Shown here: positions 57,426 through 64,000 of the stretch, in pieces | How positions within the stretch are numbered: position 1 is the first letter of the stretch | Layout: every line of letters begins with the position of its first letter | NCBI RefSeq assembly: GCF_023015695.1 | Contig: NZ_JALKAS010000001.1 | Span: forward strand, 1 to 64,000 | Direction of reading: 5' to 3' | Origin: Jannaschia sp. S6380 | GTDB taxonomy: Bacteria; Pseudomonadota; Alphaproteobacteria; Rhodobacterales; Rhodobacteraceae | Length of the DNA stretch: 64,000 nucleotides | The notes under the pieces: generated by a model | What the model was told of the DNA's origin: nothing | Seen by the model: the letters and a program-made list of their open reading frames with translations, nothing else | Databases searched by the model: none | Program-made: the position numbers and the translations under genes

Positions 57426-58466
57426 ATGAACGTCCACGGACCGGATATTGACCGCCAGCCGACCGAAGCCGAGGCGCAGGCCGCGCTCGATCTTCTGAAG
57501 CGCTATGCCGCCGGTGCGCGATCGCCCGCGCCGCAGTTCTATCCTGACCTGTCGGCGGTCTATCCCGATCACGTCGCCTCCGACGCCTATCGCGCGACCC
57601 TGCCCGACCTGCAGAACGGGCCCGCGACGACGATCCGGGGGGCGGACGTGCCGATCCAGCATGTCGGCATCTCGAACTTTCGCCTGCCGATGCGCGTGCC
57701 GACCCGCGCCGGCGATCATCCGGTGGACATGGCGGTGACCGGCACGGTCAGCCTCGTCGCCGGCCGCAAGGGCATCAACATGAGCCGGATCCTCCGGTCT
57801 TTCTACGATCACGCCGACCGCGCCGCAGGCTTCGACGTGGCCGAGGCCGCGCTCGACGACTACCTGACCGAACTGGACGCATTCGATGCGCGGCTGTTGC
57901 TGCGCCACACCCTGCCGCTGCGCATGGCAAGCCTGCGTTCGGGCCTGACCGGGTGGCAGTATTACGACCTCGCGATGGAGGTGGTGCAGGCCGGGCGGAC
58001 GCGGCGGCGCATCCTGCATCTGGACTACGTCTATTCGTCCACCTGCCCCTGCTCGCTGGAGCTTTCGGAGCACGCCCGCCGCATGCGCGGCCAGCTTGCG
58101 ACGCCGCATTCGCAGCGTTCGGTCGCGCGCCTGTCGGTCGAGGTGACGGGCGCGGTGACGTCCGAGGACCTGATCGACATGTGTCGCCGCGCGGTGCCGA
58201 CCGAAACGCAGGTGATGGTCAAACGCGAGGACGAACAGGCCTTCGCCGAGCTGAACGCCGCCAACCCGATCTTCGTGGAGGATGCGGTGCGCCTGTTCGC
58301 CGCAGGCCTCGCGGCGATGGATGGCATCGGCGACTATTGTGTCGTGGCCAGCCATCAGGAAAGCCTGCACAGCCACGACGCCGTCTCCGTCCTGACGCGC
58401 GGCGACCTGTTCGCCGCCGAGACGCTGGAGCCGCGCCTGTTCGGAACGCTTACCCACGCCGGTTGA
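57426..58466 (+). CDS. folE2: GTP cyclohydrolase FolE2
   Basis: FolE2 (type IB) makes dihydroneopterin triphosphate from GTP, the first step of folate and queuosine synthesis, and does not need zinc strictly. The 346-residue protein has the family motifs VPIQHVGISNFRLPM, VSLVAGRKGINMSRI, and the metal-binding Cys region STCPCSLELSEHAR with EQAFAELNAANPIFVEDAVR. An AAGGGAGGG site precedes the ATG. No zinc-uptake-regulator operator is obvious. A weak dyad (CCGCCCG / CGGGCGG) near 58475-58500 may terminate it. Confidence 0.94.
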   Translation: MNVHGPDIDRQPTEAEAQAALDLLKRYAAGARSPAPQFYPDLSAVYPDHVASDAYRATLPDLQNGPATTIRGADVPIQHVGISNFRLPMRVPTRAGDHPVDMAVTGTVSLVAGRKGINMSRILRSFYDHADRAAGFDVAEAALDDYLTELDAFDARLLLRHTLPLRMASLRSGLTGWQYYDLAMEVVQAGRTRRRILHLDYVYSSTCPCSLELSEHARRMRGQLATPHSQRSVARLSVEVTGAVTSEDLIDMCRRAVPTETQVMVKREDEQAFAELNAANPIFVEDAVRLFAAGLAAMDGIGDYCVVASHQESLHSHDAVSVLTRGDLFAAETLEPRLFGTLTHAG

Positions 58467-58571
58467 CGCACGCCGCCCGCCCGCGCTAGCCATCGGGCGG
58501 GGTCGCGCACACCCCATCAGGCTCCGGCCCAAGTCGCGCATCCTTGTTACCGTTCACTCGGAGGATGCCCC

Positions 58572-59222
58572 TTGGCCCATCATTCCATCACCCCCGTCGA
58601 TCTTGCCGCGCGTCTGCACCGCATCGATGCCCCCCGGATCCTCGACATGCGCGACGACGATGATGCCGCGTCCGATCCGCGCCGCATGCCCGGCGCATGC
58701 CCGATCCAGCTTGCCGAGCTGGAACGAATGCCGATCCCCGCCGGTCCCGTGATCTGCACCTGTCAGAAGGGCGGCAAACTGAGCCAGCTCGGCGCCGCGA
58801 TCCTGCGGGCGCGAGGCGAGGTGGGACGCTATCTGGCGGGCGGGCATCTGGCCTGGGTGGCCGGGGATCTGCCACTTTGTGACGCAGGCCGTCCGGCGGC
58901 GCGATGGGTGGTGCCGTGCGATCCTGGTTGGGACGAACTTTGCGCGCTCTGGGTCCTTCGGCGACTGGTCGACCGCGATGCGCCCGCCATGCCGGTGGAG
59001 CGGGACTGGCGGGACGCCGCAGCCGAGACCTGGGACGCGAGGCCGTTGCCCGCCACGCCGGCGGAAATGGCGACGCTTGCCGGACTGGACCACCCGATCC
59101 TGCCGCGCCTTGCGGGCGGACCGGCGCGGCTCGTGGCGGGGCGGCTGGCGCGCGGCGGCGACCCAGTGGATGCGCTCGACCTCGTCGACGACTGGGTCGC
59201 GGCCCCGGCAATCGCAGCATGA
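58572..59222 (+). CDS. Rhodanese/ChrB-like protein of the chromate locus
   Basis: A 216-residue protein. The N-terminal rhodanese-like domain has ILDMRDDDDA and the active loop CTCQKGGKLSQLGAAIL with Cys64 in the CQKG-KLS form seen in ChrA-linked proteins. The C-terminal part (RWVVPCDPGWDELCALWVLR, RLVDRDAPA) is a weak match to the ChrB C-terminal domain. It overlaps chrA by four bases, so they act together, perhaps sensing or handling oxyanion stress. Confidence 0.78.
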   Translation: MAHHSITPVDLAARLHRIDAPRILDMRDDDDAASDPRRMPGACPIQLAELERMPIPAGPVICTCQKGGKLSQLGAAILRARGEVGRYLAGGHLAWVAGDLPLCDAGRPAARWVVPCDPGWDELCALWVLRRLVDRDAPAMPVERDWRDAAAETWDARPLPATPAEMATLAGLDHPILPRLAGGPARLVAGRLARGGDPVDALDLVDDWVAAPAIAA

Positions 59223-60451
59223 ACGTTCCGTCCTGGTCCGCGATCACCCGCACCTTCGGCCGCATCGGCCTTCTGTCCTTCGGTGGCCCGGCGGCACAGA
59301 TCGCGTTGATGCACCGCGAACTTGTCGAACGCCGCGCCTGGCTCGATGAGGATACGTTCCTGCGCGGCCTCGGGTTCTGCACCCTGCTGCCCGGGCCGGA
59401 GGCGATGCAGCTTGCCACCTTCGCCGGGTGGCGCCTGCGCGGCACGGGCGGGGGGCTGCTGGCGGGGCTGCTCTTCGTGATCCCCGGGGCCGTGGTGATG
59501 ATGGCCCTCGCCGCGCTCTACCTGACCTATGGGCGTCTGCCGTTGGTCGAGGCGGCCTTCCTCGGCGTCAAGGCCGCGGCCCTCGCCATCGTCGCGGGCG
59601 CGCTCTGGAAGCTGCGTGCCAAGGCGCTGAACGGGCCAGTGGCGGCAGGTGTGGCGGCGCTCGCCTTTCTCGCCCTCTTCGTCTTCGGGGTGCCGTTCTG
59701 GGCCGTGCTCGGCGCGGCCCTCCTCCTTGGCTTCGCGCGGGGTGGGGCGGGACGGGCACCTGTCGCGCCATCGGCCCCGGCGCGCACGTTGCGGACGATT
59801 GGCATCTGGCTCGCGATCTGGTGGGCGCCGCTCCTCGCCCTGCTGCTCCTCGCGCCGGGATCGGTCCCGGCACAGGCGGGCCTGTTCTTCAGCTGGCTTG
59901 CCACGGTCAGCTTCGGCGGCGCCTATGCCGTGCTCGCGGCGCTTGCGCAGACGGCGGCCGAGACGCAGGGCTGGCTCACCCCCGAACAGATGGTCGACGG
60001 GCTTGGCCTGGCCGAGACGACGCCCGGCCCGCTGATCCTGGTGACGGTCTTCACCGGCTGGCTGGGCGGCGCGCAGGTCGGGCCTGGCACGGCCATCGCA
60101 ACGGCGCTCGTGACGCTCTGGGCGACCTTCGCGCCGTGCTTCCTGTGGATCTTCGCGGGCGCGCCGCATCTGGAGCGCCTGACCGCGAACCCGCGGCTTC
60201 GCGGCGCGCTCGACATGGTGTCGGCGGCGGTCGCGGGCGTGATCGCCAACCTCTCGGTCTGGTTCGCGATCCACGTGCTGTTCGTCCACGTCCGCGACAC
60301 GCAGCCGCCGATCCCGGTCTGGGCCAGCCTCGATGCGAAGGCGCTCGCCCTGGCGGTCTTCGCGTTCCTCTGGCTCCTCGTGCTGAAGCGCGGGTTGCTG
60401 GAGGTGCTGGCGCTTGCCGCTCTGGCAGGGGCCGCGCTGCATCTCGTCTAG
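59219..60451 (+). CDS. chrA: Chromate transporter ChrA, two-domain form
   Basis: ChrA is a proton-motive-force-driven chromate exporter. The 410-residue length with two CHR repeats is the long form. The first repeat reads [20 protein letters not shown] with [13 protein letters not shown], and the second reads [17 protein letters not shown] with [18 protein letters not shown]. About ten helices are predicted. The start overlaps the upstream rhodanese-like gene, and the end overlaps convergent glmM by four bases. Confidence 0.92.
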   Translation: MNVPSWSAITRTFGRIGLLSFGGPAAQIALMHRELVERRAWLDEDTFLRGLGFCTLLPGPEAMQLATFAGWRLRGTGGGLLAGLLFVIPGAVVMMALAALYLTYGRLPLVEAAFLGVKAAALAIVAGALWKLRAKALNGPVAAGVAALAFLALFVFGVPFWAVLGAALLLGFARGGAGRAPVAPSAPARTLRTIGIWLAIWWAPLLALLLLAPGSVPAQAGLFFSWLATVSFGGAYAVLAALAQTAAETQGWLTPEQMVDGLGLAETTPGPLILVTVFTGWLGGAQVGPGTAIATALVTLWATFAPCFLWIFAGAPHLERLTANPRLRGALDMVSAAVAGVIANLSVWFAIHVLFVHVRDTQPPIPVWASLDAKALALAVFAFLWLLVLKRGLLEVLALAALAGAALHLV

Positions 60452-61791
60452 ACGGCCGCGCGCACCGCGTCGGCCACGCCGTCGACGACATTGTCCAGAA
60501 GGGCCGGGTCCTCGCTCTCGGCCATCACCCGGATCAGCGGCTCCGTCCCGGAGGCGCGGATAAGCAACCGCCCCTTGCCTTCCAGTCGCGCCTCCGCGTC
60601 CGAGATCGCGGCCTTCACCGGCACGGCCTCCAAGGGCCGTGCCCCGGCCTCGTAGCGCACGTTCTCCAGCCGCTGCGGCACCGGATCGAAGCTGTGCATC
60701 AGATCGGCCGCCGGCTTGCCCGTTCGAACCATCTCGGCCAGGAACTGCAGTCCCGCGATCAGGCCGTCGCCGGTGGTGGAGTAATCGGTCATCACGATAT
60801 GGCCCGACTGCTCGCCGCCCAGGTTGAAGCCGCCCTGGCGCATTGCCTCGACCACGTGGCGGTCGCCGACCCGCGTGCGATGCAGATGCAGGCCCTTGTC
60901 GCGCAGAAAACGTTCCAGCCCCAGGTTCGACATCACGGTCGCGACCAGGGTATCGCCGTTCAATCGGTCCTCGGCCGACCAGCGCGACGCGAACAGCGCC
61001 ATGAGTTGATCGCCATCGGCCACGCGACCATCGGCATCGAGGATCATGACCCGGTCGGCATCGCCGTCGAGCGAGATGCCGACATCGGCCCCGTGCGCCA
61101 CCACCGCCTCGGCGCAGGTGGCGGTGGCGGTCGATCCGCAGTCGAGGTTGATGTTGCGCCCGTTGGGCGACACGCCCACCGCCACCACGGTCGCGCCAAG
61201 TTCGACCAATACGTCGGGCGCGGCGCGATAGGCGGCGCCGTTCGCGCAGTCGATCACGACCTTCAGCCCTTCCAGCGACATGCCCGCCGGGATCGTGGTC
61301 TTGGCGTATTCGACATAGCGCCCGCGCCCGTCGTCGATCCGCTTGGCGCGGCCGATATTGGGCGCATCGGCGGGGGCCACGCCCTCGGCCACCATGCGCT
61401 CGATCTCGGCCTCGGCCTCGTCGGAGAGCTTGAAGCCGTCGGGGCCGAAGAACTTGATGCCGTTGTCGTCGGCGGGGTTGTGACTGGCCGAGATCATGAC
61501 CCCCAGATCGGCGCGCATCGACCGTGCCAGCAGGCCCACGGCGGGCGTCGGTACGGGGCCCAGCAGCAGGACGTTCATTCCGGTCGAAGTCAGCCCGGCC
61601 GTCAGCGCGTTCTCCAGCATATAGCCCGATTGTCGCGTGTCCTTGCCGATGACCACCCGGTGCGCGGCCAGGCCCGTGCCTTCGCGACGAAAGTACCGGC
61701 CGGCCGCCGCACCCAGGCGCAGCGCCATTTCGGCGGTCATGTCGCCGTGGTTCGCGCGCCCGCGCACGCCGTCAGTTCCAAACAGGCCCAT
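60448..61791 (-). CDS. glmM: Phosphoglucosamine mutase
   Basis: GlmM converts glucosamine-6-phosphate to the 1-phosphate for peptidoglycan and LPS precursors. The 447-residue protein has the catalytic phosphoserine region [18 protein letters not shown] (Ser103), the metal-binding [11 protein letters not shown], and the C-terminal [16 protein letters not shown]. It starts within the end of folP (20-base overlap) and is the last gene of the folB-folP-glmM run. Confidence 0.96.
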   Translation of the reverse strand: MGLFGTDGVRGRANHGDMTAEMALRLGAAAGRYFRREGTGLAAHRVVIGKDTRQSGYMLENALTAGLTSTGMNVLLLGPVPTPAVGLLARSMRADLGVMISASHNPADDNGIKFFGPDGFKLSDEAEAEIERMVAEGVAPADAPNIGRAKRIDDGRGRYVEYAKTTIPAGMSLEGLKVVIDCANGAAYRAAPDVLVELGATVVAVGVSPNGRNINLDCGSTATATCAEAVVAHGADVGISLDGDADRVMILDADGRVADGDQLMALFASRWSAEDRLNGDTLVATVMSNLGLERFLRDKGLHLHRTRVGDRHVVEAMRQGGFNLGGEQSGHIVMTDYSTTGDGLIAGLQFLAEMVRTGKPAADLMHSFDPVPQRLENVRYEAGARPLEAVPVKAAISDAEARLEGKGRLLIRASGTEPLIRVMAESEDPALLDNVVDGVADAVRAAV

Positions 61792-62764
61792 TCGGTTCCC
61801 CAGTCTCGCGCCACAGGGCCAGGCCCTGCGCCATCTCCGCCACGTCGTGGACGCGGTGCATCTGCACGCCTTGTGCCACAGCCGCCAGCGTCACCGCCAG
61901 AGTGCCCGGCATCCGGTCGGCGGCGACCGGCGCGTGGCCCAGGGTGCCGATGAATCCCTTGCGCGACACGCCCAGCAGGATCGGCACGCCAAGCCCGTGA
62001 AACAGCGCGATATTCCGCAGGAGCGTCAGGTTGTGGCTTTGCATCTTGCCGAAACCGATGCCGGGGTCGACGACCATCCGCGCGCGGGGGATACCCGCGG
62101 CCTCGGCCGTCGCGATCCGATCGGCCAAGGCGTCGTAGACGTCGAACAGGACATGGTCGTAGCGGGGCGCCCGTTGCATGGTGGCAGGGGTTTCTGTGCT
62201 GTGCATCAGACAGATATGGGCATCGGTCCGCGCGACGGTCGTCGCCATCTCGGGGTCGAAGCGCATGGCCGAAACATCGTTGACCAGTCTCGCTCCGGCC
62301 TGCAGCGCGGCGGTCGCCACATCGGCCTTGCGCGTGTCGATCGAGATGCGGCGGCCGTCCAGGGCTGCGATGACCGGCAGGACGCGTTCGGCCTCGACCT
62401 CGACCTCGACTTCCACGGCGCCGGGCCGTGTACTTTCGCCGCCGATATCCAGGATATCGGCCGCGGCCATCGCATCGGCGCGGGCCTTGGCCGCGTCGGG
62501 GTCCAGGAACCGGCCGCCATCCGAGAAGCTGTCGGGCGTGACATTGAGGATGCCCATAATCGACGGCCGGTCGCAGGGGACGCCGGCGATCGGCGGGCGG
62601 GTTTCGCAGAGGGGGGCCAAGGCGGCATCGGGCACGCTTGCGGCCGGTACGATCTGCGCCTCGGCCCCCCGGTCGAGCATGGCGACATGGTCGAACCGGC
62701 ACCATCCGCCCGCCAGGCGCGGCCCGGTGGCATGCCGGGCGGGAAGGGGCAGGACGTAGGTCAA
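61772..62764 (-). CDS. folP: Dihydropteroate synthase
   Basis: FolP joins pterin and p-aminobenzoate, the sulfonamide target step. The 330-residue protein has the pterin-binding motifs [29 protein letters not shown] and the phosphate-binding SRKGFIG. An N-terminal extension of about 65 residues precedes the TIM barrel, longer than in E. coli. It overlaps folB by four bases and glmM by 20. Confidence 0.95.
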   Translation of the reverse strand: MTYVLPLPARHATGPRLAGGWCRFDHVAMLDRGAEAQIVPAASVPDAALAPLCETRPPIAGVPCDRPSIMGILNVTPDSFSDGGRFLDPDAAKARADAMAAADILDIGGESTRPGAVEVEVEVEAERVLPVIAALDGRRISIDTRKADVATAALQAGARLVNDVSAMRFDPEMATTVARTDAHICLMHSTETPATMQRAPRYDHVLFDVYDALADRIATAEAAGIPRARMVVDPGIGFGKMQSHNLTLLRNIALFHGLGVPILLGVSRKGFIGTLGHAPVAADRMPGTLAVTLAAVAQGVQMHRVHDVAEMAQGLALWRETGEPNGPVWN

Positions 62765-63672
62765 ATTGCCGGGTCGGACCCGTTAGGCAGGATGCCGTCG
62801 GGGCCCGTGACGTCCAGCGCGTGGAATTGCGCGGCGAACCACTGCGCGAGCGTCCGTGGCGAGACGTCCGCAGGGCCATGCGTCGCATCGAGGACCAGCC
62901 GGGCCGGGGCCCAGACGGTCAAGCCGCCCCGGCGCATCGACCAGTCGAGTTCGGTGCGGCTGTCGACCACGATGCAGCGGCGGTCGCGCGCCGCGAGCCG
63001 CCAGGCCGCCTGTTCCAGCGTCAGCAGGTCGATACGCCGCTGCGCCATAGGATGCGCGGCGACCGGCGGCGGCGCGAAATCGGGCGTGGCGATCAGCACG
63101 ACGGGCGCTGCCCGCGCGACGAGGTCGTCGAGGCGCGCGGGAAGGCCCGGATCGTCCTGCGCGCCGGGCGGCAGCAGCACGACATGGGGGCGCGGGGCAT
63201 CATCAGAAAGGGCGCCTACGCGGCTCTGGGCGCGAGAGCGGACGATCTCCACCCCGAGCACATGCGGGCCCCGGTCGAGCTTTTCGATCCGGACGAAGAC
63301 CCGCGCGGCCCGGTCGTGCAGCAGGACGCGGGCCGCAATACGTTCGGCAAGCGTTTCCAGCAGATTGAGGCGTTCGGCCTCCAGCTCGATCCCGATGGCG
63401 TCGATCAGCGTGTCGTAGCTGAGGATGCCATCGACGTCGTCGCCGGCCACGGCATCCGGGTCGGGCACGACCTCGGCGACGATGTCGAAGCGAACCCGCT
63501 GGGTGACGCCGCGCTCTTGCTGGAAGGCGCCGATTTCGACGTCGCGCACATGGTCGCGGAGCGAGATGCGGTCGAGCGGTGCGCCGCCTGCCCGTGCGCG
63601 ATCGAGCGGGGCAGCGAAGGCCAGGCGCAGCGCCTCCTGGTCGGGGGCGATCTCGGCGGGCTTGGCGCTCAT
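62761..63672 (-). CDS. folB: Dihydroneopterin aldolase with long C-terminal extension
   Basis: FolB cleaves dihydroneopterin to 6-hydroxymethyl-dihydropterin, the substrate chain feeding FolP. The 303-residue protein has the FolB fold at about residues 38-155 (DRISLRDHVRDVEIGAFQQE, ILSYDTLIDAI, LLETLAERIA). Normal FolB is about 120 residues; the remaining 150 residues (ARLDDLVARAAPVVLIATPD, DRRCIVVDSRTELDWSM) have no motif I recognise. The start ATG follows CAGAGAT. It overlaps folP, so both are co-translated. Confidence 0.85.
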   Translation of the reverse strand: MSAKPAEIAPDQEALRLAFAAPLDRARAGGAPLDRISLRDHVRDVEIGAFQQERGVTQRVRFDIVAEVVPDPDAVAGDDVDGILSYDTLIDAIGIELEAERLNLLETLAERIAARVLLHDRAARVFVRIEKLDRGPHVLGVEIVRSRAQSRVGALSDDAPRPHVVLLPPGAQDDPGLPARLDDLVARAAPVVLIATPDFAPPPVAAHPMAQRRIDLLTLEQAAWRLAARDRRCIVVDSRTELDWSMRRGGLTVWAPARLVLDATHGPADVSPRTLAQWFAAQFHALDVTGPDGILPNGSDPAI

Positions 63673-63735
63673 CTCTGGAACCTCGGGGCCGGGCGATTCA
63701 TGCGCCCCCTCCAGACCACGGGCGGGGGGCATTGA

Positions 63736-63765
63736 AAAGCCCCGGGGGGCGTCCGGGCGCCGGCG
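63736..63765 (-). terminator. Possible terminator after the SleB-like gene
   Basis: On the - strand a GCCCGG / CCGGGGC stem is followed by TTTTC. It lies just after the end of the cell-wall hydrolase gene and before folB. Confidence 0.45.
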
Positions 63766-63772
63766 CGGGGAA

Positions 63773-64000
63773 TCAGGCGCCGGGGATCTGCTTGTAGAAG
63801 ATATGCCGCCCCAGCGTCGCCGTGCGGGGATAGACCCGTGCCCAGTTCGGGCTGACATAATCGGCATGATAGTGGGTCGCATCGCCCGTCAGCGCACGCG
63901 GCGCCCCGTCGAGGAGATGACGCGCGATCTTGCCCGCCATGTCCCAAGATGCCTGGTCGTTGACGACCTCGTCCTGACCGTCACAGGTATAGCTGAACTG
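63773..64000 (-). CDS. SleB-type cell wall hydrolase, 3' part
   Basis: The window ends inside this gene; 75 codons and the stop are present. They read FSYTCDGQDEVVNDQASWDM, then GDATHYHADYVSPNWARVYP and GRHIFYK, the C-terminal half of the Hydrolase_2 (SleB) domain of spore-cortex-lytic-like and general cell wall hydrolases. The conserved Tyr-Thr-Cys-Asp-Gly and Thr-His-Tyr-His segments are intact. The upstream part, including any signal peptide, is outside. Confidence 0.85.
   Translation of the reverse strand, partial: QFSYTCDGQDEVVNDQASWDMAGKIARHLLDGAPRALTGDATHYHADYVSPNWARVYPRTATLGRHIFYKQIPGA

Overview
The window is a chromosomal segment of a high-GC alphaproteobacterium, almost certainly Rhodobacterales (roseobacter-type). 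The main reasons are the tuf-S10-spc-alpha ribosomal gene order with adk after secY, the aapJQMP amino-acid transporter, an ATP12-type chaperone, a SAM-II riboswitch ahead of metZ, and a phaZ/phaC/phaP/phaR polyhydroxyalkanoate locus. Nearly every gene uses the same GC-rich codons. Two exceptions stand out: a DUF1963 gene inside the ribosomal locus (about 5550-6770) and an MFS transporter (about 32870-34162), both visibly richer in A+T.

Layout. 1-22.1 kb: tuf, then the ribosomal protein supercluster (rpsJ to rplQ with secY, adk and rpoA). It is not one operon. It is cut by unrelated genes (a Tat-exported MsrB-like protein, DUF1963, a TIGR02466 oxygenase plus a membrane protein, and a von Willebrand factor A protein), with strong hairpin terminators at the cut points. 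Between tuf and rpsJ lies a heavily frameshifted remnant of a uracil-DNA glycosylase-like gene. 22.2-27.7 kb: a luxR/luxI-type quorum-sensing pair, then rarA, crcB, rluC, a HAD phosphatase and an ATP12 chaperone in tightly packed order. 27.9-32.5 kb: aapJ-aapQ-aapM-aapP. 32.6-34.2 kb: a lower-GC MFS transporter and a gene fragment. 34.3-39.4 kb: a DUF6151/GFA-like protein, phaZ divergent from phaC, then phaP and phaR, with TGC-rich PhaR-like sites. 39.4-43.5 kb: a secreted PPC-like repeat protein, a class III aminotransferase and an OtnK-like kinase.

43.5-54.7 kb is the most interesting part: two convergent gene sets. The + set is two zinc-ribbon DUF4178 proteins, a small protein, a DUF350 membrane protein and a membrane-anchored aminopropyltransferase (SpeE-like). 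The - set is a 31-residue membrane peptide, XpaC, TelA, a DUF2927 lipoprotein, an SPFH-GYF protein, a b561-type cytochrome and a double zinc-ribbon membrane protein, followed by pfkB and dtd. These families recur together in bacterial envelope-stress and toxic-anion clusters. I read this as a membrane-stress system in which a propylamine-transfer product may act on the envelope.

54.7-64 kb: a GST, a SAM-II riboswitch with metZ, a GNAT acetyltransferase, folE2, a rhodanese/ChrB-like protein with chrA, and on the - strand a folB-folP-glmM run ending at the edge with the 3' part of a SleB-type cell wall hydrolase. No tRNA, rRNA, CRISPR array, insertion sequence or prophage was recognised.
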